Shown: positions 9,026-18,998, numbered from the stretch's first letter. The stretch: DNA of 64,000 bases from Sporosarcina ureae DSM 2281 (GCF_000425545.1 NZ_AUDQ01000007.1:90462-154461); one strand, 5' to 3'. Numbers and translations: made by a program. The notes: generated by a model not told the origin, from the letters alone.

Positions 9026-10780
9026 TTGAAGAAACGATTGAATTGGATTCTAGTGCTTCCATTGAGTTTTTTACTTTTATTCAGTACATTACCGGGAACT
9101 ATACTTGCTAGCGAATGGGATACGGACTATTCAAATTATCGTCAAGTAGCAACTGGACTTGATGGTATGGTAACGACGGCGCATCCATTAGCATCGAAAG
9201 TCGGTGCTGATGTATTAGCGAATGGCGGGAATGCGATTGACGCCGCTGTCGCTATCCAATTTGCACTGAACGTGACTGAGCCTATGATGTCTGGTATTGG
9301 TGGCGGAGGCTTCCTTATGTATTATGATGCCAATACGGATAAAACACAGATCATCAACAGCCGTGAACGCGCACCTGCAGGAGCTACTCCAAATATGTTT
9401 TTAGATGAAAAAGGTGAACCGATCCCCTTCTCTAAACGTGTGGAAGGTGGAAATTCAGTTGGGGTACCTGGAACGTTAAAAGGACTGGAGGAAGCACTTT
9501 CACGCTTCGGTACAATTCCAATGTCCGAATTAATTGATCCCGCAATTGACTTAGCGCGAAATGGCTTTCCAATTGACTCGGTACTTGCGGAAGCTATTGA
9601 AGATAATAAGCTCAAACTAGCTTTCAAAGAGTCCGGAAAAATATTCGTACCTGACGGCAAGCCTATGCGTGAAGGCGACTTATTAGTACAAAAAGATCTA
9701 GCGAATACATTTGAATTAATTAAAAACCAAGGAACAGATGTATTTTACAAAGGAGAAATTGCACAAGCTATCGCAGGCGCAGTACAACAATATGGCGGCA
9801 CTATGACACCTGAAGATTTACGTACATACGCGATTACGATGGATGATCCAATTTGGGGAGATTACAAAGGCTATCAGATTGCTAGCATGCCACCTCCTAG
9901 CTCTGGAGGCGTCTTCCTTCTTCAAATGCTTGGTATTCTGGATCACTTCAATCTATCTCAATATAACGTAAAATCATGGCAGAAATATCACCTACTGGCG
10001 GAAACTATGCACCTCGCATACGCTGACCGTGCCATGTATGCTGGAGATCCTGATTTTGTCGACGTTCCATTAAAAGGACTATTGAATCCACAATATATCC
10101 AGGAACGTACGAATTTGATCAACTTAGATCACATGATGAAAGAGCCAAAAGCTGGAGATCCATGGAAGTATGAACATAAACCGAATGCGACTGTAGCTAC
10201 AGTACAGCCCGTTCCAGACAAACTCGGTGAAACGACGCACTACTCCGTAACGGATCAATGGGGCAATGTTGTATCTAACACGACAACCATTGAACAATTA
10301 TTTGGTAGCGGAATCATGGTACCAGGTTACGGAATTGTCCTAAATAACGAACTAACGGACTTCGATGCAGTACCAGGCGGAGCGAACCAAGTGGAACCAA
10401 ATAAACGTCCACTCAGCAGCATGACACCTACTATCGTATTTGAAGATGGCAAGCCGGTTCTTACGGTTGGTTCCCCTGGTGGACCTACAATTATCACATC
10501 AGTCCTACAAACAATTATTCATTCGATTGAATACGGTATGGAGCTTAAGGCGGCTGTAGAAGAACCTAGAATCTATACAAACAGTACATCATCCTATCGT
10601 TATGAGAGCGAGATTCCACAAGAAACAATGGATTACTTGCGTGTACTTGGTCATCAATTTGGCGACAAGCCGACTACGATCGGGAACGTACAAAGTATTC
10701 TAATCGATCAAAAGGAAGGCGTCTATAAAGGCGTTGCTGATTCCAGCCGTAATGGAGCTGCAATTGGTGTGAGTAAATAA
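9026..10780 (+). CDS. ggt: Gamma-glutamyltransferase (secreted)
   Basis: 584 residues with a signal peptide (LNWILVLPLSFLLLFSTLPGTILAS, cleavage near 29). The proenzyme self-cleaves before Thr404 in GETTHYSVTD, and the small subunit begins there; SSMTPTIV and GSPGGPTI form the substrate pocket. It transfers or hydrolyses gamma-glutamyl groups of glutathione-like peptides or poly-glutamate outside the cell. TTG start after AAAGGGTGA. Monocistronic. Confidence 0.95.
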   Translation: MKKRLNWILVLPLSFLLLFSTLPGTILASEWDTDYSNYRQVATGLDGMVTTAHPLASKVGADVLANGGNAIDAAVAIQFALNVTEPMMSGIGGGGFLMYYDANTDKTQIINSRERAPAGATPNMFLDEKGEPIPFSKRVEGGNSVGVPGTLKGLEEALSRFGTIPMSELIDPAIDLARNGFPIDSVLAEAIEDNKLKLAFKESGKIFVPDGKPMREGDLLVQKDLANTFELIKNQGTDVFYKGEIAQAIAGAVQQYGGTMTPEDLRTYAITMDDPIWGDYKGYQIASMPPPSSGGVFLLQMLGILDHFNLSQYNVKSWQKYHLLAETMHLAYADRAMYAGDPDFVDVPLKGLLNPQYIQERTNLINLDHMMKEPKAGDPWKYEHKPNATVATVQPVPDKLGETTHYSVTDQWGNVVSNTTTIEQLFGSGIMVPGYGIVLNNELTDFDAVPGGANQVEPNKRPLSSMTPTIVFEDGKPVLTVGSPGGPTIITSVLQTIIHSIEYGMELKAAVEEPRIYTNSTSSYRYESEIPQETMDYLRVLGHQFGDKPTTIGNVQSILIDQKEGVYKGVADSSRNGAAIGVSK

Positions 10781-10799
10781 ATTACCAACATATTTATAG

Positions 10800-10850
10800 G
10801 AAAGCATCTTATCCCCTGCTATATCAACCAGGGACAAGGTGCTTTTTTTA
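10800..10850 (+). terminator. Terminator after ggt
   Basis: AAAGCATCTTATCCC pairs with GGGACAAGGTGCTTT, followed by a T-run. Confidence 0.8.
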
Positions 10851-11015
10851 GTGCAACCTCCATCACGCGAAAAACATTCCTATGCATTTCAGTAACAATC
10901 TTTGGCTTTCTAACATAAACGCGAAAATACAATTTAAATTCACAAAAGAAATCAGTTGAACTCCTGTGTTATGGGCATAATAGCTAATAAAAAGCGTTAC
11001 TGGAAAAGAGGTACA

Positions 11016-13208
11016 ATGGTGAAAACAAGCTGGAATATTTTTAAATTGGATTTGAAGCATATTAGTAAAAACTGGGTAGCTGCCCTATTGATTGGCGGAT
11101 TGACTTTTTTACCATCTTTATATGCATGGCTGAATATCTACGCAACATGGGACCCTTATGCCCATACCGACCAATTACCTGTCGCGATTGTCAATGAAGA
11201 TGAAGGCGCGATGGTGCGTGACAAACAGATTGATGTCGGTAAAGAACTAATAAATACGTTACAAGATAATAAAGATATGGATTGGTCATTTACTACAAGT
11301 GAGGAAGCGATGGATGGCGTAGAATATGGTGACTATTTTGCAGCGATTTTTATTCCGAAAGACTTCTCCAGCAAACTTGCGACAGTCACTTCAGGAGAGC
11401 CAAAAAAAGCAGAAATTCATTATTTCGTCAATGAAAAATTGAATTCTATTGCACCTAAAATTACGGAAAAAGGCGCTTCTGTCATTGTCGATAAAGTAAG
11501 CCGCCGTTTTATCTCTACTGTCAATGGTGTGGTACTCGATTTGTTTAATGAACTTGGTATAGAAATCGAGAAAGATTTACCAGACATCAAGAAATTCGAG
11601 CAATACATTTTCGACATTCAAAAGCAACTACCGGCGATTCAGCAGACGTTAGAAGGAATTGTAACTGATGCCAACTCTGCGAAGCGCATCATCAACAAAG
11701 CGCAACAGTTACTGCCTGAAGCGAAACGAACTACGAATTCAGGACTGAAAACGATTAATGATACGTTGGATCAGCTGACAACAGCGCAGAACCGACTAGA
11801 AGCGGCTGCACCACGTATTAAAGCGGATTTGGAGAAAATCGCTACTATTACGAATGAAACGAATGATTTCCTTAAACAGATTCAGCAACTATCACCTGAC
11901 TTCACTGAATGGAATCGTACGACACAAGCAATTGACGACCGTGTAACTGGCAGTATTGAAAAACTGGATGGACTTGAGCAAGACCTGCTGAATATCAAGA
12001 ATGTAGCTGAACAATTAAACGGTGAACAAGCGAATGCAACAGATGCCTCTCTGTCCCAGCCAATAGACGTCGCATTACTAAAAGTCGACAATCTCAAAAA
12101 TCTACTCAATGAAATTCAACAAAATGCACGTACGATGGACTCACTTGTGCAAGGTGAAGAAGAGCGTCTACGTAATAGTATTAATGATTTGCAAAAGATT
12201 GCAGAAAACACGTCTATTCAAGCTAATTCATTCCTAAAAGAATATACCGACACGATAGAACCTTACATCCGCAAAGAAATTGCCCAGGCATTGAAGACAC
12301 TAACTAGTGCCAAAGCGTTGCTGACAGAAGTACAGAACACCATTCCCGAAGTACAACAAACATTAACTAGTGCTGATACACACTTGACGCAAGGTAAACA
12401 GCAAGTCGAGAGCGCGTTAAACCAATACCCATATGTCTACGAGAAAGTGAACCAGCTCGCAAATCGTATTGAGGATATTCAAGGCACAACAGATATCAAT
12501 GAAATCATCGACTTACTGCAAAATAATCCACAAGCGGAGCGCAGCTTCTTTGAGGAACCGATTGTATTAAATGAAACAAAACTATTCCCGATCAAAAATT
12601 ACGGTACCGGCATGACACCTTTTTATACGGTACTTTCGATTTGGGTCGGTTGTTTATTGTTAATTTCCTTACTCTCTACAGACATTAATCGGGAAGGTAC
12701 ATTCACGGCTAGACAAATTTATGTAGGTCGGCTTTTCACATTTGGTTTGATCGGATGCATTCAGACGCTAATCGTGATGACAGGCGATATCGTGCTGCTT
12801 GGTGTAACCGTCAAAGAACCGCTACCATTTTTCTTGTTTGGTTTATTGATCAGCATAGTGTTCATGTCAATCGTCTATACGCTCGTCTCAGTGTTCGGTG
12901 ATGTAGGCAAAGCGATGGCCATTATCTTACTCGTGCTACAGATTGCAGGATCTGGCGGCACGTATCCGATTATGCTACTACCTTCATTTTTCCAGTGGAT
13001 CAACCCTTTCCTACCTTTCACGTACGCAATTGACTTGATGAGAGAGGCCGTTGGAGGAATCGTCTGGGCCCGAACTATAAAGGATCTGTTGTTTTTGGCG
13101 GTAGTTGGATTGGCATTCATTACATTCGGTATAGTATTCAAAGAAAAAATGAATAAAGCGACCAATCATCTTTTAGCGAAATCACGTGAAACCGATTTAT
13201 TTCATTAA
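11016..13208 (+). CDS. YhgE/Pip-family membrane protein (ABC-2 type permease fold)
   Basis: 730 residues. One N-terminal membrane helix (WVAALLIGGLTFLPSLYAWLNI), a long extracytoplasmic region of about 500 residues rich in heptads (roughly 130-520, probable coiled coil), then five or six C-terminal membrane segments. This is the layout of YhgE/phage-infection-protein relatives; Lactococcus Pip is a phage receptor, and other members belong to type VII or export systems. Substrate unknown. The start is the ATG preceded by AAAGAGGT; an upstream in-frame GTG/ATG extension of 20 residues has no SD. Confidence 0.85.
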   Translation: MVKTSWNIFKLDLKHISKNWVAALLIGGLTFLPSLYAWLNIYATWDPYAHTDQLPVAIVNEDEGAMVRDKQIDVGKELINTLQDNKDMDWSFTTSEEAMDGVEYGDYFAAIFIPKDFSSKLATVTSGEPKKAEIHYFVNEKLNSIAPKITEKGASVIVDKVSRRFISTVNGVVLDLFNELGIEIEKDLPDIKKFEQYIFDIQKQLPAIQQTLEGIVTDANSAKRIINKAQQLLPEAKRTTNSGLKTINDTLDQLTTAQNRLEAAAPRIKADLEKIATITNETNDFLKQIQQLSPDFTEWNRTTQAIDDRVTGSIEKLDGLEQDLLNIKNVAEQLNGEQANATDASLSQPIDVALLKVDNLKNLLNEIQQNARTMDSLVQGEEERLRNSINDLQKIAENTSIQANSFLKEYTDTIEPYIRKEIAQALKTLTSAKALLTEVQNTIPEVQQTLTSADTHLTQGKQQVESALNQYPYVYEKVNQLANRIEDIQGTTDINEIIDLLQNNPQAERSFFEEPIVLNETKLFPIKNYGTGMTPFYTVLSIWVGCLLLISLLSTDINREGTFTARQIYVGRLFTFGLIGCIQTLIVMTGDIVLLGVTVKEPLPFFLFGLLISIVFMSIVYTLVSVFGDVGKAMAIILLVLQIAGSGGTYPIMLLPSFFQWINPFLPFTYAIDLMREAVGGIVWARTIKDLLFLAVVGLAFITFGIVFKEKMNKATNHLLAKSRETDLFH

Positions 13209-13324
13209 ACTGTTGCATATAATTTGTCTACTGAATGTAAAGTGTTTCTCTGACCGCTCTGACATAGTAGCACTCGCTTATGGTGATTTATATGATATTC
13301 AACGGAAATAATATGCAGCACAAC

Positions 13325-13355
13325 AAAACCTCCCTACATTGGTAAGGAGGTTTTA
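13325..13355 (+). terminator. Terminator downstream of the YhgE/Pip gene
   Basis: AAAACCTCC and GGAGGTTTT around a 12-base loop. Confidence 0.7.
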
Positions 13356-13507
13356 CGTCGTGTTAACTTATATATAATATTTCAGCGCGTCTGGAAATTC
13401 CCACAAAAAAATAAAATGTAGTCTGTTGAACACTTTGAATTTCAAAATAAATATCTCAATGATTCTAAACAAGTTTATTTTTATTTGTAATAGTAACTCT
13501 TTCAATA

Positions 13508-13556
13508 CAAAAAAGACGACAATCCATTCACGTTTGAATGAATTGTCGTCTTTTAA
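13508..13556 (-). terminator. Terminator of the SASP gene
   Basis: On the minus strand GACGACAATTCATTC pairs with GAATGGATTGTCGTC and is followed by TTTTTT. Confidence 0.85.
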
Positions 13557-13623
13557 TTTTTGAGAAATCAAAGCGTATAGTGACATTGATTTTTCACATG
13601 CTAATCTAGCTGGTTAGAACCGA

Positions 13624-13833
13624 TTACTTCGTATAACCGTTCATTTGTGATTGAGCCTGACGCACTAATCGCTTTGTGATTTCTCCGCCGACGGATCCGT
13701 TGGCACGCGATGTGGAGTCTGGTCCAAGGTTTACACCGAATTCGTTAGCGATCTCTTCCTTCATCTGGTTGATCGCTTGTTGTACGCCTGGAACTAAAAG
13801 TTGGTTTGAGTTGCTGTTGTTGTTGTTTGTCAT
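13624..13833 (-). CDS. Alpha/beta-type small acid-soluble spore protein
   Basis: 69 residues, typical of SspA/SspB-type SASPs that coat spore DNA. The conserved blocks are [11 protein letters not shown] (which includes the GPR protease site at Glu-Ile), the [11 protein letters not shown] motif, and an Asn-rich N-terminus ([10 protein letters not shown]). The start is the ATG seven bases after AAGGAGG; an in-frame GTG three codons upstream lies inside that SD. Expression is expected in the forespore under sigma G, though I did not identify a sigma G promoter with confidence. Confidence 0.96.
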   Translation of the reverse strand: MTNNNNSNSNQLLVPGVQQAINQMKEEIANEFGVNLGPDSTSRANGSVGGEITKRLVRQAQSQMNGYTK

Positions 13834-13947
13834 GTTGTCCACCTCCTTCTGACAATAGAATGAGCAATTTTTTAGAAAACATACTAAAAACTTTTAGAAA
13901 CCATTATTTTTTATTTACTTCATATAAAGAGCACTCGTACAAGGAAA

Positions 13948-13990
13948 ATAAACAACCTCTACCGCAAGTACGCTGGCAGAGGTTGTAGGC
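13948..13990 (-). terminator. Terminator of glpD
   Basis: ACAACCTCTGCC pairs with GGTAGAGGTTGT on the minus strand, followed by TTATTTT. Confidence 0.7.
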
Positions 13991-15670
13991 TTATGAACGG
14001 GTCTCCCCTTCTATTAGTGTTCCCATGCACAATTGTTTACTCCGCTCTAACTCTTCGGTCATTTGTTTCTTCACGTCACTTGACCAGCCAAGTTGAACAG
14101 CTAGGAAATCGATGACAGGCTCTTTCCATTGATCGACCCAGTCGATGTCAAAGAGCAATGCGCCCGTACGTCTCCAGAAGAAGTCTACTGGTGTGCAAAC
14201 GAATTCTTTTGAAATGGAATACCACACTTGCGCGTAAATTTCGATCGGTAAATTGGCTCTCTGCGCGTCAGCCTTCCCGTTTTGAATTACGCCGAACAAA
14301 TCATGTATGTTCGAACCGTAATGTGTCACGAGCGCATAAGCTGTTTTCTCCGTTAATCCTAGACTCATCCCTTCTTTCACCTTTCTCTGAACGAAAGTCT
14401 CAAACGCTTTCGAACCACCTACATGGCCACCTGAAATAGGGAGCTTTTTTGTACGGCTAGACGGCACTTTCTTGCCATATTGAGTCTGAAGATCTGCTGC
14501 GATTTGATCGACAATCGTTTCTGCCATTTTGCGATACCCGGTCAACTTACCGCCAGCAATCGTTAATAAACCAGAATCCGAGATCCAAATTTCATCTTTT
14601 CGGGATATCTCTGAAGCGCTCTTTCCTTCTTCTTGTATGAGAGGTCTAAGGCCCGCCCAACCCGATTCAATTTGCTCTTCGGAAATCTCAAGTTTCGGAA
14701 ACACAAAACGAATGGCCTTCAGCAAGTACTCTTTGTCTGCCTGTGTGATCTGCGGCTCGGTCAAACTTCCTTGATAATCTGTATCCGTCGTTCCTATGTA
14801 TGTTTTGCCATCCCGCGGAATTGCCAACACCATGCGACCGTCTGGTGTATCAAAATAAATAGTTTGTTTTAAAGGAAATACACATTGATCAAAGACTAAG
14901 TGAACACCTTTAGTCAAATGAAGCTTCTTATGATCAGGCATAGCATCTTTGTAGCGGACTTCATTGACCCATGGACCTGCCGCATTGATTACTTTCTTCG
15001 CGCAAATCACTCGGGATTTTCCTGTTAGCTGATCGACCGCTTCGACTCCCGCCACTTTTCCGTCTTGATACACGAAGTCTGCCACTTTTGTATAATTTAA
15101 TACCGATGCTCCGTGCTGGACAGCTTCTTTTATCACTTCAATAGTTAGGCGCGCATCGTCTGAACGATACTCTACGAATTTCCCTGCACCAAGGAGACCT
15201 TTTGGATTCAATTTTGGTTCAGCCAGTAATGTCTGTTTTTTTGAAAGCATACTTTTACGTTCTGACCTCTTTACTTTGGCTAACATATCATAGATACGTA
15301 AACCGATCGAACTGCTAAACTTTCCGAAAGTTCCTCCTTTATAAATGGGCAACAGCAGCCATGTGGGCGTCGTCACATGGGGTCCGTTTTCATAAACTAC
15401 CGCACGTTCCTGTCCAGTTTGTGAAACGATTTTAAATTCGAGTTTTTTTAAATAACGCAATCCACCATGAATCATTTTCGTAGAGCGACTAGAAGTCCCC
15501 GCTGCAAAGTCCTGCATTTCTACTAACACTGTATTCAGCCCCCTGCTCGCTGCGTCGAGTGCTATACCTGCTCCAGTCACACCGCCTCCAATTATAAGTA
15601 CATCAAATTCTTCTGTTCGTATATTTTCTAGTATGTCTTCTCGTTTATAACGAGGCTGTTGATTAATCAT
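13991..15670 (-). CDS. glpD: Aerobic glycerol-3-phosphate dehydrogenase GlpD
   Basis: 559 residues, the usual family size. The FAD-binding GGGVTGAGIALDAASRG is at about residues 27-43, followed by SSRSTKMIHGGLRYL, a GlpD signature. It oxidises glycerol-3-phosphate to DHAP and passes electrons to menaquinone at the membrane. glpF and glpK are not adjacent. ATAGGAGC precedes the ATG. The terminator hairpin in the divergent gap points away from glpD, so the GlpP-type leader attenuator of Bacillus glpD is not evident here. Confidence 0.95.
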   Translation of the reverse strand: MINQQPRYKREDILENIRTEEFDVLIIGGGVTGAGIALDAASRGLNTVLVEMQDFAAGTSSRSTKMIHGGLRYLKKLEFKIVSQTGQERAVVYENGPHVTTPTWLLLPIYKGGTFGKFSSSIGLRIYDMLAKVKRSERKSMLSKKQTLLAEPKLNPKGLLGAGKFVEYRSDDARLTIEVIKEAVQHGASVLNYTKVADFVYQDGKVAGVEAVDQLTGKSRVICAKKVINAAGPWVNEVRYKDAMPDHKKLHLTKGVHLVFDQCVFPLKQTIYFDTPDGRMVLAIPRDGKTYIGTTDTDYQGSLTEPQITQADKEYLLKAIRFVFPKLEISEEQIESGWAGLRPLIQEEGKSASEISRKDEIWISDSGLLTIAGGKLTGYRKMAETIVDQIAADLQTQYGKKVPSSRTKKLPISGGHVGGSKAFETFVQRKVKEGMSLGLTEKTAYALVTHYGSNIHDLFGVIQNGKADAQRANLPIEIYAQVWYSISKEFVCTPVDFFWRRTGALLFDIDWVDQWKEPVIDFLAVQLGWSSDVKKQMTEELERSKQLCMGTLIEGETRS

Positions 15671-15743
15671 ATGTAGTCAAGCTCCTATCTTTACTCGTTC
15701 AATAGCATAATACTACAACTAATCGGAATATTTTTAAAGTTAA

Positions 15744-15772
15744 TTGACAAACTATTTAATTCGTGTGATAAT
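15744..15772 (+). promoter_or_regulatory. Sigma-A promoter for the mtn operon
   Basis: TTGACA, 17 bases, GATAAT. It points toward mtnK and predicts a transcript start near 15779, giving a leader of about 145 bases. Confidence 0.65.
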
Positions 15773-15778
15773 TTCTAC

Positions 15779-15910
15779 ATATTTAGTAGGAATTATTGTC
15801 ACATATAGTACAACTAGAAAAATCGGCGCGTAGACTTTTACCACAGCATGAGATAGACATTTGTTTGTAACAGACCTATCCCCTTAGTGGATTGGTCTTT
15901 TTTATACTAT
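15779..15910 (+). ncRNA. Uncharacterised mtnK leader containing a terminator
   Basis: The leader between the predicted transcript start and the mtnK SD ends in a rho-independent hairpin (AGACCTATCC / GGATTGGTCT, then TTTTTTA) at 15871-15903. The upstream gene glpD is divergent, so the hairpin can only act on mtn transcription itself, which suggests attenuation. The conserved core of the SAM-I (S-box) riboswitch that controls mtn genes in Bacillus is not visible, nor is a T-box. Ligand unknown. Confidence 0.45.
15871..15905 (+). terminator. Leader terminator upstream of mtnK
   Basis: AGACCTATCC and GGATTGGTCT (one mismatch), T-run directly after. The SD of mtnK (AGGAGG) begins six bases further on. 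Confidence 0.75.
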
Positions 15911-15924
15911 AGGAGGTTGTATGG

Positions 15925-17115
15925 ATGGACGTAGTTGTCAACGAACAGAAATATACTACATATCGCTTTTTAGAAATCGAGGATATTAAACAGTATGTTA
16001 GAAGCCTAGATCTTTTTCCTGAACCTGAAGATATAAAAGTAATCGAAGTGAGTGATGGCAAAATCAATCACGTTTATAGATTATATAATGAATTCAGGTC
16101 CATCATTTTTAAACAAGCAGTTCCTTACGCACGAGTTGTCGGTGAGTCGATGCCTCTGCCAATTGACCGTGTACGCGTTGAAGCGGAAGTGATGGCGCTC
16201 TACGAAAAAATCATTCCGAAAAGTGTTCCTTCCGTCTTACATCTGGACGTAGTGATGGCGGTCGTCGTGATGGAAGACATGCTTCCACTTGAAGTTGGCC
16301 GTACTGCATTAATCAATGGAAGTGAGTCCGCACATTTCGCGGCTGATATTGGCAAAATGTCAGCTGAAGTACTTTTTAAAACATCCGATTTCTACATGCC
16401 TTCTTCTGATAAAAAGGAGCTACAAGCACGATTAGCGAACCCAGAGATGCGGCAGTTGACTGAGCAACTAGTATTTGATTGGCCTTATAGCGACCACGAG
16501 ACCAATGAGTGTGAGGACGGTATGCGCAACGAGGTGAAATTCCTCAGTCAGGATCAGCGCTTATTACTTGAAGTAGCTCAACTTAAACATAAATTTATGA
16601 CAAAATCGGACGGCCTCATTCATGGCGATTTGCATAGCGGTGCAATTTTCACAGGAGAAAATCGAACGGTCATTTTCGATACGGAGTTTGCACTTTTCGG
16701 TCCATTTGGTTTCGACCTTGGACAATTCATTGCCAATCTATTTTTGAATGGCATTGCCTTCCCTGAGTTTAAGGAAAAGCGTTTTGAACAAGCCAAAGAA
16801 ACATGGTATGCATTTGTGGAAACATTTTCAAATCTGTGGCAGAACAATACAAATGAGCGCTATACGAAAGTTGATGGATTTTACACTATCATTATGGAAG
16901 AGATATTTACTGACCTCATTGGCTATGCAGGATGTGAATTAGTACGACGAGCAATCAGCATCGCACAAATTCCAGATATGAATACCGAAGAAGATGAAGA
17001 CTTGCGCATGGCCGCTAGAAAGAAAGTTTTAGAACTTGGAAAATATATGATTATGGAACGTAAACAGATCCATTCGTTAGAACAATTAAGTCAGTGGTTT
17101 CAAGCATCTAGATAA
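15925..17115 (+). CDS. mtnK: S-methyl-5-thioribose kinase MtnK
   Basis: 396 residues with the APH/choline-kinase-like fold. The catalytic loop is LIHGDLHSGAIF and the metal-binding segment is VIFDTEFALFGPFGFDLGQF; VSDGKINHVYRLY lies near the nucleotide site. It phosphorylates methylthioribose to MTR-1-phosphate in methionine salvage. First gene of mtnK-W-X-D, all with short gaps and good SDs. The isomerase gene mtnA, usually its partner in Bacillus, is absent from the window. Confidence 0.95.
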   Translation: MDVVVNEQKYTTYRFLEIEDIKQYVRSLDLFPEPEDIKVIEVSDGKINHVYRLYNEFRSIIFKQAVPYARVVGESMPLPIDRVRVEAEVMALYEKIIPKSVPSVLHLDVVMAVVVMEDMLPLEVGRTALINGSESAHFAADIGKMSAEVLFKTSDFYMPSSDKKELQARLANPEMRQLTEQLVFDWPYSDHETNECEDGMRNEVKFLSQDQRLLLEVAQLKHKFMTKSDGLIHGDLHSGAIFTGENRTVIFDTEFALFGPFGFDLGQFIANLFLNGIAFPEFKEKRFEQAKETWYAFVETFSNLWQNNTNERYTKVDGFYTIIMEEIFTDLIGYAGCELVRRAISIAQIPDMNTEEDEDLRMAARKKVLELGKYMIMERKQIHSLEQLSQWFQASR

Positions 17116-17135
17116 ATACTAAAGGAGGCAATTCG

Positions 17136-18329
17136 ATGGGCGTTACAGCGACCTATTTATTCCCTACTCATCCTGATCAGGAAAAAATTGCAGAACAACA
17201 CGCGCTTGGGTTGACGATTGGTTCATGGACCGATATCCCCCATATTGAGCAGCAACAATTGAAACATCATAAAGGTGAAGTAGTATCAGTAGTTAAAGGC
17301 GAACAGAAAGACACGGTGACGATTTTTTATCCGTCAGCTAACTTTTCTGCGGATCTACCGGCAATTTTTACTACCGTGTACGGTAAATTATCCTTTTTCG
17401 AAGGCTATGAACTGATTGATTTGCAGTTTGACAATTCATTACTTGCACAATTCCCTGGCCCACGTTTTGGTGTCAATGGAATTCGTGAAAAGCTCGGCGT
17501 CTATGATCGCCCACTATTAAAAGCGATTTTCAAAGGAGTTATGGGACGAGATTTATCCTTTTTCTCCACTCAACTCCAAGACTTATTAGCGGGTGGTATC
17601 GATTTGATCAAGGACGATGAAATTCTTTTCGAAAATGAATTAACTCCTTTTCATAAACGTGTAACTATAGCTAAAGACATAATCGATCATCATTATGAGA
17701 AAACAGGTGCACATGCCTTATATGCCGTCAATTTATCAGGTAGATCTCATGAATTGCATGAAAAGGCAGAGCGCGCAACCGAACTAGGTGCGAGCGCGTT
17801 ACTATTTAATGTGCATGCCTATGGTCTAGATACGCTACAATCACTACGAGAAAACGATAACATCGGCTTACCTATCCTGGCTCACTCCGCATTGTCTGGT
17901 GTACTTGCGGGTCAAGCTGGCAGTGGATTTTCCTATCCTTTACTCGTTGGGAAGTTGACGCGTCTCGTTGGTGGGGACCTCTCACTATTCCCGAGTCCTT
18001 ATGGAAATGTGGCGATCTCACGCAAAGACGCGCTAGGGATTAATGAGGAGTTAATACAAGACAATGGCCTTGAACGAACATTTGCCGTGCCGTCTGCTGG
18101 TATTCATCCAGGAATGGTACCGCAGTTGCTTGAAGACTTCGGTGACAACTTGGTAATCAATGCAGGAGGCGGGATTTTTGGACACCCTGATGGTCCAACA
18201 CCTGGCGCACAAGCTTTCCGCGCAGCAATCGATGCAAGTGTTGAACATATTCCATTACAACAAGCTGCAAAAACATCCAGCCCTTTGCGGCACGCATTAG
18301 ATCATTGGGGCACTATCGACGTTACGTAA
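17136..18329 (+). CDS. mtnW: 2,3-diketo-5-methylthiopentyl-1-phosphate enolase MtnW (RuBisCO-like)
   Basis: 397 residues, a RuBisCO-like protein of the Bacillus YkrW/MtnW group. Features include the N-terminal TYLFPTHPDQEKIAEQHALG, PRFGVNGIREKLGV, the FELIKDDE-like motif GGIDLIKDDEILFEN (metal-binding region) and the C-terminal GGGIFGHPDGPTPGAQA phosphate loop. It enolises the diketone formed by MtnB. AAAGGAGG precedes the ATG, 20 bases after mtnK. Confidence 0.95.
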   Translation: MGVTATYLFPTHPDQEKIAEQHALGLTIGSWTDIPHIEQQQLKHHKGEVVSVVKGEQKDTVTIFYPSANFSADLPAIFTTVYGKLSFFEGYELIDLQFDNSLLAQFPGPRFGVNGIREKLGVYDRPLLKAIFKGVMGRDLSFFSTQLQDLLAGGIDLIKDDEILFENELTPFHKRVTIAKDIIDHHYEKTGAHALYAVNLSGRSHELHEKAERATELGASALLFNVHAYGLDTLQSLRENDNIGLPILAHSALSGVLAGQAGSGFSYPLLVGKLTRLVGGDLSLFPSPYGNVAISRKDALGINEELIQDNGLERTFAVPSAGIHPGMVPQLLEDFGDNLVINAGGGIFGHPDGPTPGAQAFRAAIDASVEHIPLQQAAKTSSPLRHALDHWGTIDVT

Positions 18330-18344
18330 AGTGGAGGGTAAACA

Positions 18345-18998
18345 ATGAGTAAAGTAGTTATTTTTTGTGACTTTGATGGAACCATTACGAAAAAAGATAA
18401 TATCATTAGCATCATGAAAGAATTCGCAGTGCCTGGCTGGAAAGAGATTACAGATGATATTTTACATCAAAATATTTCGATCCAAGATGGTGTACGTCAG
18501 CTGTTTTCGTTAATTCCGAGTACGTTACAAGAGGACATTGTCTCTTTCGTAATGCGAGATGCAGAAATCAGAGAAGGATTCAGCGATTTTGTTCAGTTTA
18601 CGAGGGAGCAGAATATTCCACTCTATGTTGTCAGTGGCGGGATCGATTTTTTCGTTCATCCTGTGCTTGAGCGTTTTGGACCTTTCGATCATATCTATTG
18701 CAACAAAGCGACATTTGACGAAGAACGAATTGCGATCCATTATCCGCATGCTTGTGACGCGTACTGCACAAAGCAAGATTGTGGTTGCTGTAAACCGTCC
18801 ATCATGCGCAAGCTCTCAGACGAGCAACAGACACGCATAGTCATCGGAGATTCGGTAACAGATTTTGAAGCAGCGAAATTGGCTGACGTAGTCATTGCAA
18901 GAGACTTCTTAGCGGAAACTTGCGAGAAACTGGACATTCCTTATACGCGCTTTGAAACATTTACTGATTGCATCGATATTGTGAAAGAACAACTGTAA
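18345..18998 (+). CDS. mtnX: 2-hydroxy-3-keto-5-methylthiopentenyl-1-phosphate phosphatase MtnX
   Basis: 217-residue HAD phosphatase. Motif I is CDFDGTITKKDN (nucleophile Asp near residue 8), motif II is VSGG, and motif IV is IGDSVTDFEAA. Cysteines in the CNK, CDAYCTKQDCGCCKPS stretch are as in Bacillus MtnX. It removes the phosphate from the enol produced by MtnW, giving the acireductone used by MtnD. Confidence 0.94.
   Translation: MSKVVIFCDFDGTITKKDNIISIMKEFAVPGWKEITDDILHQNISIQDGVRQLFSLIPSTLQEDIVSFVMRDAEIREGFSDFVQFTREQNIPLYVVSGGIDFFVHPVLERFGPFDHIYCNKATFDEERIAIHYPHACDAYCTKQDCGCCKPSIMRKLSDEQQTRIVIGDSVTDFEAAKLADVVIARDFLAETCEKLDIPYTRFETFTDCIDIVKEQL

Larger units (their letters stand above)
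13209..13623. other. Intergenic region with two terminators
   Basis: Contains hairpins at 13325-13355 and 13508-13556. A 72-codon minus-strand frame inside it is low-complexity AT-rich sequence and is not supported as a gene. Confidence 0.5.

Noticed and set aside
13368..13586. 72-codon minus-strand ORF
   Set aside because: Contains the SASP terminator and is low-complexity AT-rich sequence.
15779..15910. S-box (SAM-I) riboswitch before mtnK
   Set aside because: Expected from Bacillus, but the conserved S-box core sequence is absent.
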